From Clostridiaceae bacterium M8S5 (GTDB lineage: Bacteria; Bacillota; Clostridia; Tissierellales; MCWD3), in assembly GCA_029227815.1 (NCBI GenBank), contig CP118523.1, positions 1,364,001-1,428,000 on the forward strand: a DNA stretch of 64,000 nt, in the 5' to 3' direction. The notes below the pieces were generated by a model. The model did not search any database and was not told where the DNA came from. It worked only from the letters and a program-made list of their open reading frames with translations. The translations under genes were made by a program, and so were the position numbers. Shown here piece after piece: positions 8,711-18,129 of the stretch; position 1 is the stretch's first letter; each line of letters begins with the position of its first letter.

Positions 8711-10720
8711 ATGAAAAAAGCTTTTGGAGTATTACAACAAATAGGTAAGGCTTTAATGTTACCAGTTGCATTATTACCAGCTGCAGGAATTATATTAGCA
8801 TTAGGAGCTACGCTTCAAAACCCGTTTTTATTAGATAAGATACCAGTTCTTGGTGGCTCTGGATTTCAGTTAATAGCTAAACTGATGTTTGAAACAGGAG
8901 GAATTGTATTTGGCAACTTACCATTATTATTTGCTATTGGAGTAGCAGTAGGGCTATCTGGCGGAGAAGGAGTAGCAGGGATAGCAGCAACAATAGGATA
9001 CTTGATTATGAATGTGACAATGGGTGTATTAGTACCTGCAATCAGACCTGATATTGCAGAAAATACTAAAGCTTTTACAGAAGTATTAGGTATTTCAACT
9101 TTACAAACAGGAGTATTTGGAGGAATAATCATTGGTATAATAGCAGCGAGTCTCTATAAAAAATACTATAATATCGAATTACCTCCAAGCTTAGGTTTTT
9201 TTGCTGGCAAGAGATTCGTGCCGATTATCACAGCAGTATCATCCATCATACTTGGAGCAGTTATGATGCTTATATGGCCATATATACAAGGTGGATTAGA
9301 TGCATTTTCTCGCAGTATGATAAATGCTAACAGAACTTTAGCAGCATTTATATTTGGAGTAATTGAAAGAGCATTGATACCATTTGGGTTACACCATATT
9401 TTCTATTCGCCGTTTTGGTTCGAATTTGGAGAGTATGTGACAAAGGCTGGAGATTTAGTAAGAGGAGATCAAACTATATTCTTCAAACAATTAATAGATG
9501 GAGTTCCATTTACGGCAGGAACATTTATGACAGGCAAATTTGCGTTTATGATGTTTGGATTACCTGGAGCGGCACTTGCGATGTATCATGAAGCAAGACC
9601 AGAGAAGAAAAAACTAGTAGCTGGGATAATGGCATCAGCAGCACTTACTTCATTTTTAACAGGAATAACAGAACCTTTAGAGTTTACGTTTTTATTTGTA
9701 GCACCAGTGTTATTTGCAGTACATTGTGTATTTGCAGGATTGTCGTTTATGACTATGCAATTGCTAAATATTAAAATAGGTATGACCTTCTCTGGTGGAG
9801 TTATTGACTTTATATTATTTGGAGTATTACCAAATAGAACACCGTGGTATCTAGTAATACCAGTAGGAATAGTATTTTTTATTATTTATTATTTTGGATT
9901 CCGTTTTGTAATTAGAAAGTGGAATATAAAGACACCAGGAAGAGAGACAGATGAAGTGGAGATAACAAGAGAAACTATTAATAAAGATGAATTAGCAAAG
10001 AATATACTACAGGCTTTAGGTGGTAAACAGAATATTAGTAAATTGGATTCGTGTATAACTCGCTTGCGTATTAGTGTAAATGATATAAAGGAAGTGGATA
10101 AAAGCAAGCTAAAATCTTTGGGTGCTTCAGGTGTATTAGAAGTGGGCAATAATATACAGGCTATATTTGGAACAAGGTCAGATCAACTAAAGACTCAAAT
10201 GAAGAATATTATAAATAATCAAGATGAGATAGTCAAGATAAAAGATGACAAGCATACAATAAAAGGAAAAGAAAAATTTGTTTGCCCAGTGACTGGAACA
10301 TTACTAGAACTAAAAGATGTACCAGACCAAGTGTTTTCTGATGGAATGATGGGAGAAGGCTTTGCGATAAATCCTAGTAATGGAGATGTAGTTTCACCAG
10401 TAAACGGTGAAGTAACAACAGTTTTTCCTACAAAACATGCGATAGGGATTACATCAGAAAATGGATATGAAGTACTTATTCACTTTGGAATTGATACAGT
10501 CAATTTAAAAGGAGAAGGCTTTGAATCATTAGTTACTCAAGGAGAAAGTATAAAAGCAGGTCAATCTATACTAAAGGTAGACATAGATAAGATTAAAGAT
10601 AAAGTACCTTCACTTATTACACCTATTATTATTACTAACTTGCCTGCAAATGAAAGTATAAAATTAAATGCAGGTGAAAAAGTAGAAGCTGGTAAAGATG
10701 ACATTATAAAAATAATATAA
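8711..10720 (+). CDS. ptsG: PTS glucose-type transporter EIICBA
   Basis: 669 residues, a three-domain fusion. EIIC (~1-400): polytopic membrane part beginning FGVLQQIGKALMLPVALLPA and containing PFGLHHIFYSPFWFEFGEY and GITEPLEFTFLF. EIIB (~420-500): phospho-cysteine in LDSCITRLRISV. EIIA (~525-660): phospho-histidine in EVLIHFGIDTV. It imports and phosphorylates glucose (or a close hexose) using phosphate from HPr. ATG 8711 follows AAAAAGGAG by 10 bases; TTG 8705 would be too close. Expression is expected to depend on the LicT/GlcT protein and RAT upstream, and its product feeds the pgi gene 66 bases downstream. Confidence 0.93.
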   Translation: MKKAFGVLQQIGKALMLPVALLPAAGIILALGATLQNPFLLDKIPVLGGSGFQLIAKLMFETGGIVFGNLPLLFAIGVAVGLSGGEGVAGIAATIGYLIMNVTMGVLVPAIRPDIAENTKAFTEVLGISTLQTGVFGGIIIGIIAASLYKKYYNIELPPSLGFFAGKRFVPIITAVSSIILGAVMMLIWPYIQGGLDAFSRSMINANRTLAAFIFGVIERALIPFGLHHIFYSPFWFEFGEYVTKAGDLVRGDQTIFFKQLIDGVPFTAGTFMTGKFAFMMFGLPGAALAMYHEARPEKKKLVAGIMASAALTSFLTGITEPLEFTFLFVAPVLFAVHCVFAGLSFMTMQLLNIKIGMTFSGGVIDFILFGVLPNRTPWYLVIPVGIVFFIIYYFGFRFVIRKWNIKTPGRETDEVEITRETINKDELAKNILQALGGKQNISKLDSCITRLRISVNDIKEVDKSKLKSLGASGVLEVGNNIQAIFGTRSDQLKTQMKNIINNQDEIVKIKDDKHTIKGKEKFVCPVTGTLLELKDVPDQVFSDGMMGEGFAINPSNGDVVSPVNGEVTTVFPTKHAIGITSENGYEVLIHFGIDTVNLKGEGFESLVTQGESIKAGQSILKVDIDKIKDKVPSLITPIIITNLPANESIKLNAGEKVEAGKDDIIKII

Positions 10721-10786
10721 TTTCTATTTTATAATGCAAAATGATATTTATACGTTATAATATAATAGGAAGGAGAGGTCTATGAA

Positions 10787-12115
10787 ATGAATAATATATT
10801 TTTTGATTATAAATATGCATCAATTAAAGAACATGAACTTGCATATGCAAAAGAGCAAGTATTAGCTGCTCATAAAATGCTTCATGATAAAACAGGAGCA
10901 GGAAATGATTTTTTAGGTTGGGTAGATTACCCTATCAATTATAACAAAAAAGAGTTTGACAGAATAAAAGATATAGCAAAAAAGATTAGAAAAGATTCCG
11001 ATATATTGGTAGTAATAGGTATAGGGGGATCGTATCTAGGAGCTAGGGCTGCAATAGAAGCACTTAGTCATTCCTTTTACAATATGACAGATGATATCAA
11101 GATAATATTTGCAGGTAACAATATTAGTGGAAAATACTTAAACGATTTATTAGAGACATTACAGGGCAAAGAAATAAGTGTTAATGTTATATCAAAATCA
11201 GGAACGACTACAGAACCAGCGATAGCATTTAGAATAATAAAGAAATACATGCAGGAACGCTATGGAGAAGAAGGAGCAAAAAAAAGGATATATGCAACTA
11301 CAGACAAATCAAAAGGAGCTCTTAGAGAATTAGCATCTAAGGAAGGTTATGAAACATTTGTTATACCTGACGATGTAGGAGGAAGATTTTCAGTGTTAAC
11401 TCCTGTAGGATTACTTCCAATAGCAGTAGCAGGGATAGATATAGATGATATGATGAAAGGCGCAAAAGATGCTAGAATAAATTACATGAATGAAGACATA
11501 AACGAAAACATGTGTTATAGATATGCAATAGCTAGAAATATGCTACACAAAAAGGGGAAAAACATAGAAGTGTTAGTAAACTATGAACCTAGTATACACT
11601 ACTTAGCAGAGTGGTGGAAACAATTATTTGGTGAGAGTGAAGGAAAAGATGGAAAAGGCATATTTCCAGCATCGGTAGATTTTTCAACAGATTTACACTC
11701 TATGGGGCAGTATTTGCAAGATGGTAGACGTGAACTATTTGAGACTGTTATAAATATAGAAAACTCACATGGTAGCATGAAAATAGAAGCAGATCCAGAG
11801 GATTTGGATGGGTTAAACTATCTAGTCGATAAAACCGTAGATTTTGTGAACAGAAAAGCATATGAAGGTACACTTTTAGCTCATATAGATGGAGGTGTTC
11901 CTAATCTAATTCTCAATATTCCACAAATGGATGCATATTATTTTGGGCAACTCATATACTTTTTCCAAAAAGCATGTGGTATTAGTGGATATTTGCTGGG
12001 TGTAAATCCATTTGATCAACCTGGGGTAGAGGCATACAAGAAAAATATGTTTGCGCTCCTTGGTAAAAAAGGATACGAAGATTTAAAAGAAGAATTAGAA
12101 AATAGGAACAAATAA
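10787..12115 (+). CDS. pgi: Glucose-6-phosphate isomerase
   Basis: 442 residues, the compact Firmicute form. Glycolytic interconversion of glucose-6-phosphate and fructose-6-phosphate in the cytosol. Visible signatures: [16 protein letters not shown] (sugar-phosphate site), [10 protein letters not shown], the active-site [37 protein letters not shown] and [18 protein letters not shown] with the conserved Lys. The ATG at 10787 follows AAGGAGAGG; an overlapping ATG at 10782 runs into a stop after two codons. It lies after ptsG in the same direction, matching a glucose-uptake to glycolysis hand-off. Confidence 0.95.
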   Translation: MNNIFFDYKYASIKEHELAYAKEQVLAAHKMLHDKTGAGNDFLGWVDYPINYNKKEFDRIKDIAKKIRKDSDILVVIGIGGSYLGARAAIEALSHSFYNMTDDIKIIFAGNNISGKYLNDLLETLQGKEISVNVISKSGTTTEPAIAFRIIKKYMQERYGEEGAKKRIYATTDKSKGALRELASKEGYETFVIPDDVGGRFSVLTPVGLLPIAVAGIDIDDMMKGAKDARINYMNEDINENMCYRYAIARNMLHKKGKNIEVLVNYEPSIHYLAEWWKQLFGESEGKDGKGIFPASVDFSTDLHSMGQYLQDGRRELFETVINIENSHGSMKIEADPEDLDGLNYLVDKTVDFVNRKAYEGTLLAHIDGGVPNLILNIPQMDAYYFGQLIYFFQKACGISGYLLGVNPFDQPGVEAYKKNMFALLGKKGYEDLKEELENRNK

Positions 12116-12189
12116 AAATAAAATTTATAATAAATCATTGACATTTTGTCTAAAATAGAATATACTGTATTAGTGTTAAATAATAATAA

Positions 12190-12296
12190 AGTAGGAGTTA
12201 TCCGCTTCTCACCTTATGGCGAGGCTAATAAGGTTAATAATTTAGTTTAGTTTTGTATGCTTATGATGCGGATAATATTTATATTATCCGCTTTTA
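12190..12296 (+). promoter_or_regulatory. Ribosomal protein L20-type autoregulatory leader with terminator
   Basis: The leader of infC-rpmI-rplT folds into alternatives. A terminator stem GCGGATAAT / ATTATCCGC (12268-12291) is followed by TTTTATT. An upstream copy of one arm, TTATCCGC (12198-12205), can pair with GCGGATAA and would act as antiterminator, and a separate hairpin ACCTTAT...ATAAGGT lies between. This is the arrangement of Firmicute L20 leaders, where excess L20 causes premature termination. Confidence 0.8.
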
Positions 12297-12346
12297 TTAT
12301 ATTATAGAAGAATAAGAGTGTATTTAAATCAAGGAGGTGTCTAAAT

Positions 12347-12853
12347 ATTAAAGATCTTCAGATTAACGGACAGATCAAGGAAAGAGAAGTTAGACTAATT
12401 GATGCAGAAGGAAATCAATTAGGCATAGTACCAGTTAAGAGAGCGCAAGAATTGGCAGATGAAAAGAAGCTAGATTTAGTAAAGGTTGCACCAAATGCAA
12501 AGCCACCTGTTTGTAGGATAATGGATTATGGTAAATACAAATATGAACAGGCGAAAAAAGAAAAAGAGTCCAGGAAAAACCAAAAAATAATTAATATAAA
12601 AGAGATTAGACTAACACCAAGAATTGATGAGCATGATATAGTAGTTAAGAGTAATAGAGCAATCAAGTTCTTGGAAAGTGGTAACAAAGTAAAAGTTACA
12701 GTTAGATTCAAAGGAAGAGAAATGGGACATACAGCGATAGGTAAAGAAGTATTAGAAAAATTTGCCGAGCTAACTTCCGAAGTAAGTGCTATAGAGAAAA
12801 AAGCAAAACTTGAGGGAAGAAATATGATAATGTTCCTAATGCCGAAAAATTAG
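12347..12853 (+). CDS. infC: Translation initiation factor IF-3, AUU start
   Basis: 168 residues if started at ATT 12347, 9 bases after AGGAGG (12332-12337). The N-terminus then reads MKDLQINGQIKEREVRLIDA, which is the conserved IF3 beginning; no ATG, GTG or TTG in frame covers it (the first is TTG 12452, which would delete a third of the N-domain). IF3 binds the 30S subunit and rejects non-standard start codons, so an AUU start allows it to limit its own synthesis. The linker (KYKYEQAKKEKESRKNQK) and C-domain (RLTPRIDEHDIVVK, TVRFKGREMGH) are intact. Confidence 0.95.
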   Translation: MKDLQINGQIKEREVRLIDAEGNQLGIVPVKRAQELADEKKLDLVKVAPNAKPPVCRIMDYGKYKYEQAKKEKESRKNQKIINIKEIRLTPRIDEHDIVVKSNRAIKFLESGNKVKVTVRFKGREMGHTAIGKEVLEKFAELTSEVSAIEKKAKLEGRNMIMFLMPKN

Positions 12854-12878
12854 GTGTAATTGAGAGGAGGATAAAAGC

Positions 12879-13076
12879 ATGCCAAAAATGAAAACTCGTA
12901 AAGGAGTTGCAAAAAGATTTAAAAGAACAGGTAGTGGAAAATTAAAGAGAAATAGTAACTTTAAAAATCATATATTAGGAAAAAAGACTTCTAAGAGAAA
13001 GAGACAACTTAAAAAATCAAAATTAGTAAGTACAAGTGATTATAAGAGATTAAAGAGCTCATTGCCTTATAATTAA
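12879..13076 (+). CDS. rpmI: 50S ribosomal protein L35
   Basis: 65 residues, the usual size. Starts [21 protein letters not shown] and is strongly basic. It lies 25 bases after infC and 25 before rplT, the standard infC-rpmI-rplT operon; GAGAGGAGG precedes the start. Controlled through the L20 leader upstream of infC. Confidence 0.97.
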   Translation: MPKMKTRKGVAKRFKRTGSGKLKRNSNFKNHILGKKTSKRKRQLKKSKLVSTSDYKRLKSSLPYN

Positions 13077-13101
13077 GAAGATGAAAAGGAGGTAAAGACA
13101 A

Positions 13102-13455
13102 ATGGCTAGAGTAAAAAAAGCAATTAATGCTAAGAAGAAGCATAAGAAAATATTGAAATTGGCAAAAGGATATTATGGTGCTAAGAGCAAGTTATTCAGA
13201 CCTGCTAACCAAGCAGTAATGAAATCTCTTAGTTATGCATATACAGGAAGAAAGTTAAAGAAGAGAGATTTTAGAAAGCTTTGGATTTCTAGAATTAACG
13301 CAGCAACAAGAATGAATGGAATGTCTTATAGTAAATTCATAAACGGGCTTAAAAAAGCTAACGTTCAAATAAACAGAAAGATGTTATCAGAAATGGCTAT
13401 ATTTGATGCAGAGGGTTTCAAAACATTAGTCGAATTAGCAAAATCTAATATATAA
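13102..13455 (+). CDS. rplT: 50S ribosomal protein L20
   Basis: 117 residues, standard length. Conserved N-terminal [19 protein letters not shown] and the middle [21 protein letters not shown]20 nucleates 50S assembly and is the repressor of its own operon in Firmicutes. AAAAGGAGG precedes the start and a terminator follows the stop. Confidence 0.97.
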   Translation: MARVKKAINAKKKHKKILKLAKGYYGAKSKLFRPANQAVMKSLSYAYTGRKLKKRDFRKLWISRINAATRMNGMSYSKFINGLKKANVQINRKMLSEMAIFDAEGFKTLVELAKSNI

Positions 13456-13460
13456 CATAT

Positions 13461-13486
13461 AAAAGCTTCGCTGTCGGAGCTTTTTT
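13461..13486 (+). terminator. Terminator of infC-rpmI-rplT
   Basis: AAAGCTTCG-CTGT-CGGAGCTTTTTT, a GC-containing hairpin with T-run directly after rplT. Confidence 0.85.
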
Positions 13487-13740
13487 ATAATCTATAACAA
13501 AAACTGATAGTATCCTATTAAAATAGGTATAATATAAAAATATATATTGTATACACATTTAAATATTTAATTCGTTACTTTTAAACAATGCAATTAAGTG
13601 GTATAATAGTGTAATAATTAAAAGATACCAGATTATTCATAGAAAATTAAATTTGTTCAAACATGATAAGAGAATCAGCGATATTTAAAATTGTATGAAT
13701 TATCAGGTGGATATGTTCCTATATGATAGAAAGTTAGGGG

Positions 13741-15093
13741 ATGATTAATATAGAGAATAATACGATAGAGAAATTAAAACTGAATCCAGCACAAGTTTTA
13801 GTACTTGGATTCGGAGCATTGATACTTATAGGTGCTACATTATTGAATCTACCTATGGCGTCAGTAAGTGGTAAAAGTGTAGGATTTATTGATGCATTAT
13901 TTACATCTTCATCAGCAGTTTGTGTTACAGGTTTAGTTGTTGTTAATACAGCACTTCATTGGACATTGTTTGGTAAAATAGTCATACTCATACTTATACA
14001 AGTTGGAGGGCTAGGATTTATGACTATGGCAACATTAGTTGCCTTGTTACTAGGAAGAAAAATAACATTAAAAGATAGATTGATAATACAAGAAGAATTA
14101 AACCAGTTTACACTATCAGGATTAGTTAAGCTGACTAAATACGTCATAATATCGACACTGATGTTAGAAGCACTGGGGGCTTTTTTTCTATCCCTCAAAT
14201 TCGTTCCAATCTATGGAGTAGCTCAGGGTATTTGGTTTGGAATATTCCACTCTATATCAGCTTTTTGTAATGCAGGTTTTGATATAATAGGAACTAGTAT
14301 GGAGCTATTTGTAAGTAGTCCAATAGTAAATATAACAATTGGGTTATTGGTAATAATCGGAGGATTAGGTTATACAGTATATATAGATATAACAACACAG
14401 AAGAGATTTAAAAGATGGTCTTTACATACCAAGCTTGTTATGATGGTTACAGGTATATTATTGGTATTGGGTTTCTTTGCGATAATGTTTTTAGAATACA
14501 ACAACCCACAAACATTAGGAGAACTATCTTTTGGTGGTAAAATACTGGCTTCGATCTTTCAATCTATAGTACCGAGAACAGCTGGCTTTAATAGTATAGA
14601 CATGGGAGCTATAACAAGCACAAGTGCATTTATTATAATCATATTGATGTTTATAGGAGGTTCACCAGGTTCAACAGCGGGTGGAATAAAAACAACTACA
14701 ATAGGAGCTATCGTATTATCGATTATATCAGTGATACGAGGTAAAAAAGATGTAGAAATACTAAAAAGAAGAGTATCTACAGAGTTAGTGTTTAGAGCAA
14801 TAGCAGTAACAGGAATTGCATTTAGTATAGTAATATTAGTTACTATGATATTAACAATAACAGAAGCAGGATCGTTCTTAGATATAGTATTCGAGACAGT
14901 ATCTGCATTTGCGACAGTTGGACTAAGCAGAGGACTCACACCTGAGCTGACAGTAATAGGAAGATTAGTAATAACAGTAACTATGTTTATAGGAAGATTA
15001 GGACCATTGACAATGGCATTTGCATTTGCAAAGAAGAGAAATGAAAACAAGGGAGTATACAGATACGCAGAAGAAAGAATAATAGTTGGTTAG
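13741..15093 (+). CDS. ktrB: Potassium uptake membrane subunit KtrB/TrkH
   Basis: 450 residues, polytopic. The four pore-loop repeats of the Trk/Ktr family are visible, e.g. SSSAVCVTGLVV, SISAFCNAGFDIIG, RTAGFNSIDMG and ETVSAFATVGLSRGL, together with the helix-6 style GGSPGSTAGGIKTTT. It forms the K+ (often Na+-coupled) channel of the Ktr system with the KtrA gene 12 bases downstream. The ATG at 13741 abuts AGGGG with no spacing, so the true start may be a few codons further in at a non-standard codon; there is an in-frame stop just upstream, so it cannot be longer. TATAAT at 13602-13607 may be its -10. I looked for a c-di-AMP riboswitch in the leader and did not find one. Confidence 0.9.
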   Translation: MINIENNTIEKLKLNPAQVLVLGFGALILIGATLLNLPMASVSGKSVGFIDALFTSSSAVCVTGLVVVNTALHWTLFGKIVILILIQVGGLGFMTMATLVALLLGRKITLKDRLIIQEELNQFTLSGLVKLTKYVIISTLMLEALGAFFLSLKFVPIYGVAQGIWFGIFHSISAFCNAGFDIIGTSMELFVSSPIVNITIGLLVIIGGLGYTVYIDITTQKRFKRWSLHTKLVMMVTGILLVLGFFAIMFLEYNNPQTLGELSFGGKILASIFQSIVPRTAGFNSIDMGAITSTSAFIIIILMFIGGSPGSTAGGIKTTTIGAIVLSIISVIRGKKDVEILKRRVSTELVFRAIAVTGIAFSIVILVTMILTITEAGSFLDIVFETVSAFATVGLSRGLTPELTVIGRLVITVTMFIGRLGPLTMAFAFAKKRNENKGVYRYAEERIIVG

Positions 15094-15105
15094 GAGTGTG
15101 ATTAA

Positions 15106-15756
15106 ATGAGACAATTTGTTGTCATAGGATGTGGAAGATTTGGCACAAGTGTAGCAGAGACACTTTACAGTTTAGGCTATGATGTATTAGCAATAGATAA
15201 AAGTGATGAAAGAATACAAGAGATATCAACAAAAGTTACACATGCAGTTCAAGCTGATGCTATAGATGAAAATACACTTAGAACACTAGGTATTAGAAAT
15301 TTTGACGTTGCAGTAGTTACAATAGGATCAAATATTCAGGCTTCTATAATGGCTACATTGATAGCAAAAGAACTAGGTGTAAAGAACGTAATAGCAAAAG
15401 CTCAAAACGAGCTTCATGGTAGAGTATTAGAAAAAGCAGGAGCAGATAGAGTAGTATTCCCAGAGAGAGATATGGGTATGAGAGTAGCAAGAAATCTAGT
15501 TTCATCAAACATACTTGACTATATTGAATTTGCGCCAGATTATAGCATAGTAGAGATAAGTGCAATAGAGGAGTGGGAAGGAAAGACACTTCTAGATTTA
15601 CAACTACCAATGAAATACGGTATAAATGTAATAGCTATAAAACATGGGCAAGACATAAATATACGTCCATATGCAGAGGACGTAATACAGAATGGTGATA
15701 TATTAATAGTAATTGGAGATAATAAAGACCTTAAAAAAATAGAAAAAAATAGCTAG
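15106..15756 (+). CDS. ktrA: Potassium uptake regulatory subunit KtrA/TrkA
   Basis: 216 residues: RCK_N domain (~1-120) with nucleotide-binding VIGCGRFGTSVAETL and the acidic LAIDKSDERI, then RCK_C (~135-215). Soluble ring protein that gates the KtrB channel in response to ATP/ADP or NAD(H); the RCK_C domain is the usual c-di-AMP site in Firmicutes. It is 12 bases after ktrB and 10 before the RNA methyltransferase, so the three probably form one transcript. Confidence 0.93.
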   Translation: MRQFVVIGCGRFGTSVAETLYSLGYDVLAIDKSDERIQEISTKVTHAVQADAIDENTLRTLGIRNFDVAVVTIGSNIQASIMATLIAKELGVKNVIAKAQNELHGRVLEKAGADRVVFPERDMGMRVARNLVSSNILDYIEFAPDYSIVEISAIEEWEGKTLLDLQLPMKYGINVIAIKHGQDINIRPYAEDVIQNGDILIVIGDNKDLKKIEKNS

Positions 15757-15766
15757 GTGTTTATAG

Positions 15767-16567
15767 ATGGATAATATAATAAGTAGCCCAAATAATAAAT
15801 TAATAAAACAAGTTAGAGCATTAAGTAAAAGAAAAGATAGATGGAAAGAGCAAAAATTTGTAGTAGATGGAATCCGTTCAGTAAGAGAAGCCATAATGAA
15901 TTCTGCAGAAATAGATTTCTTACTCTACACAAAAGATATCAAAGATAAACAAGATGGCATAAAACTACTAGAGTTATGTATAGATAAACAATATAGAGCT
16001 TATATGGTAGATGATAAGCTGATGAATAATATTACAGAAACAGAGAACCCCCAAGGAATAATTGCAGTAGTTAATTTTGATATTAAGCAAAACGAAATAG
16101 AACTAAAACAAGATAATAACTTTATAGTAATATTAGATAGATTACAGGATCCAGGGAATATGGGGTCGATAATCAGAACAGCTGATGCATTGGGAGTAAA
16201 TGCTATAATATTGACAAAAGGATGTGTCGATCTATACAACCCAAAAACAGTTAGATCGACAATGGGTTCAATATTTCATATTAATATTTCATATTATGAA
16301 GATAATAACAAACTAATAGAAAAATTAAAGCAAAAAAATATAAGTATTATGTCAACTGCCCTCGATGCTGATTATAGCTGCTATGATGTGAATTTGAAAA
16401 AAAACATAGCATTAATAATAGGAAATGAAGCGCAAGGCGTTAGTGATTATTTTTTAAATTCTTCAGATATTACAGTTAATATTCCTATGAAAGGCAAGGC
16501 AGAATCACTAAATGCGGCAATCGCATCTGGAATATTGATGTATGAGGTTTCAAGACAAAGAAATTAA
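15767..16567 (+). CDS. SpoU/TrmH-family RNA 2'-O-methyltransferase
   Basis: 266 residues. N-terminal substrate-binding domain (~1-95, NNKLIKQVRALSKRKDR...FVVDGIRSVREA) and C-terminal trefoil-knot SPOUT domain with motif 1 LDRLQDPGNMGSIIRTADAL, motif 2 IALIIGNEAQGVS and motif 3 IPMKGKAESLNAAIASGI. Such enzymes methylate ribose in rRNA (or tRNA); the site cannot be told from sequence. The neighbour of pheST in many Clostridia and Bacilli is this same gene (ysgA-type). Confidence 0.9.
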   Translation: MDNIISSPNNKLIKQVRALSKRKDRWKEQKFVVDGIRSVREAIMNSAEIDFLLYTKDIKDKQDGIKLLELCIDKQYRAYMVDDKLMNNITETENPQGIIAVVNFDIKQNEIELKQDNNFIVILDRLQDPGNMGSIIRTADALGVNAIILTKGCVDLYNPKTVRSTMGSIFHINISYYEDNNKLIEKLKQKNISIMSTALDADYSCYDVNLKKNIALIIGNEAQGVSDYFLNSSDITVNIPMKGKAESLNAAIASGILMYEVSRQRN

Positions 16568-16605
16568 TTAAGGAAATAGATTTTAATAATTAGTTTACAT
16601 ATTGC

Positions 16606-16634
16606 TTGTAATTTACAATTCTTCGTGCTATAAT
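16606..16634 (+). promoter_or_regulatory. Candidate promoter for yqzL / pheST
   Basis: TTGTAA (16606-16611), 17-base spacer, TATAAT (16629-16634). It sits 34 bases before the yqzL start and may also drive the T-box leader that begins about 30 bases after yqzL. Confidence 0.6.
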
Positions 16635-16667
16635 TTACTTAAATAGTATTGAAGGGGTGTTTATCTT

Positions 16668-16757
16668 ATGTTTGATGCTGAATTGTTTTGGAAATTGTTT
16701 AAATTAACTGGTTCGGTAAATGCCTATATACTTTACAAAAAATTAATGTCAAGCTAA
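16668..16757 (+). CDS. yqzL: YqzL-like small protein
   Basis: A 29-residue protein, MFDAELFWKLFKLTGSVNAY followed by ILYKKLMSS, preceded by GAAGGGGTG at good spacing. It matches the YqzL family pattern as I know it (short aromatic start, W-K-x-F, T-G-S/N, Y-L/I-L-x-K), which in Bacillus is a ~47-residue protein of unknown function. It is too short for ordinary gene finders. It lies between the rRNA methyltransferase and the pheS T-box. Confidence 0.75.
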   Translation: MFDAELFWKLFKLTGSVNAYILYKKLMSS

Positions 16758-16784
16758 TACAATATATAAAAGCTATGAAGGAGA

Positions 16785-17013
16785 GAGTAGGTATTAGAAT
16801 ACTTTTAGAGAGAAAATGCAACTAGCTGGAAGCATTTTTAAGTCCTATAGTACTGAAGTTCACTCTGGAGCTACTTAGTTGAAATAATAGTAAACTTAGT
16901 CGGTAATTACCGTTACATTAAATGAGCGATACATCTTTATTGATGTGTTATTTGGGTGGTACCGCGGAGTAACCTTCGTCCCTGTATATTTATGCAGGAA
17001 CGGAGGTTTTTTT
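16785..17013 (+). promoter_or_regulatory. T-box riboswitch (Phe) upstream of pheST
   Basis: The leader carries the T-box core GGGTGGTACCGCGG (16954-16967) and a terminator (CCTTCGTCCCTG...CAGGAACGGAGG then TTTTTTT, 16973-17013). The specifier loop reads GAAG-TTC-A, putting codon TTC (Phe) at 16859-16861. Uncharged tRNA-Phe should pair with the specifier and with the UGGNA of the core and switch off the terminator, raising phenylalanyl-tRNA synthetase. Confidence 0.95.
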
Positions 17014-17063
17014 ATATTCAGATTATAAATTATTAAATACAACAAAATGAAAGGAGTAATCAA

Positions 17064-18086
17064 ATGAAAGAGAAACTTAACGAAATAAAAAGTATAGCAT
17101 TAAAAGAAATCAACGAAGCTTCTGATTTAGCACAAGTAGACGCTATAAGAGTTAAATATCTTGGAAAAAAAGGAGAACTTACACAAGTTCTTAGAGGTAT
17201 GGGGAAGCTATCAAAAGAAGAAAGACCAGTAATAGGAGAGCTTGCAAATGTAGTTAGAAATGAAATAGAGACAGCTATAGTAGAGCTTAAAACAAGATTA
17301 CAAGAAGCAGAGCTTGCTAAAAAGTTAGACAAAGAAACTATAGATATAACAATACCAAGCAAAGATGTTAAGCTTGGACATCGTCATCCACTTATGAAAA
17401 CAAAAGAGGAGCTTGAAAATATATTTCTTAATATGGGATTTAGTGTAGTAGATGGCCCAGAGGTAGAGACTGTTTATAATAACTTTGATGCACTGAATGC
17501 ACCGGAGAACCATCCATCAAGAGATATGACAGATACATTTTATATAACAGATAAAATACTACTCAGAACACAGACATCACCTGTTCAAATAAGAGTAATG
17601 AAGCAAGTGAAACCACCAATTAAAATAGTATCAGCAGGAAGGACATTTAGATCAGATGATGTAGATGATACGCACTCTCCAATGTTCCATCAGCTTGAGT
17701 GTTTAGTAGTTGACAAGAATGTTACATTAGCAAATTTAAAACATACAATAGATTTATTTATCAAAGAACTCTTTGGAGAAGGAATGAAAACAAGATTTAG
17801 GCCACATGATTTCCCATTTACAGAACCAAGTGCTGAGGTAGATGTATCATGTCATAAATGCAAAGGAGATGGCTGTGATTCATGTAATGGAACAGGCTGG
17901 AGTATGGAGCTTCTAGGTTGCGGGATGGTTCATCCAAACGTACTAGAAAACTGTGGTATAGATTCAAAAGAATATAGTGGGTTTGCTTTTGGTTTAGGTA
18001 TAGATAGAATGACAATGGTTAAATATGGATTAAACGACATTAGACTAATATATGATAATGATATGAGATTTTTAGATCAATTTTAA
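17064..18086 (+). CDS. pheS: Phenylalanine--tRNA ligase alpha subunit
   Basis: 340 residues, normal length. Coiled-coil N-terminal arm (~1-85) then class II catalytic core with motif 2 (GRTFRSDDVDDTHSPMFHQL), the conserved FRPHDFPFTEPSAEVDV, a Cys-rich loop CHKCKGDGCDSCNGTGW, and motif 3 GFAFGLGIDRMTMVKYG. It forms the alpha2-beta2 enzyme with PheT, 43 bases downstream. AAAGGAG precedes the ATG. Controlled by the Phe T-box. Confidence 0.97.
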   Translation: MKEKLNEIKSIALKEINEASDLAQVDAIRVKYLGKKGELTQVLRGMGKLSKEERPVIGELANVVRNEIETAIVELKTRLQEAELAKKLDKETIDITIPSKDVKLGHRHPLMKTKEELENIFLNMGFSVVDGPEVETVYNNFDALNAPENHPSRDMTDTFYITDKILLRTQTSPVQIRVMKQVKPPIKIVSAGRTFRSDDVDDTHSPMFHQLECLVVDKNVTLANLKHTIDLFIKELFGEGMKTRFRPHDFPFTEPSAEVDVSCHKCKGDGCDSCNGTGWSMELLGCGMVHPNVLENCGIDSKEYSGFAFGLGIDRMTMVKYGLNDIRLIYDNDMRFLDQF

Positions 18087-18129
18087 ACTAGGTAGATAAA
18101 TAAATAACAACAGTAAAGGAGTGTTTTGA

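Noticed and set aside
13487..13740. Possible c-di-AMP riboswitch in front of ktrB
   Set aside because: The leader is short and AT-rich without the conserved GC-rich blocks of that riboswitch class.
14559..15050. 163-residue open frame opposite ktrB
   Set aside because: Shadow of the ktrB coding frame on the other strand; no ribosome site, and the sense frame has clear family motifs.
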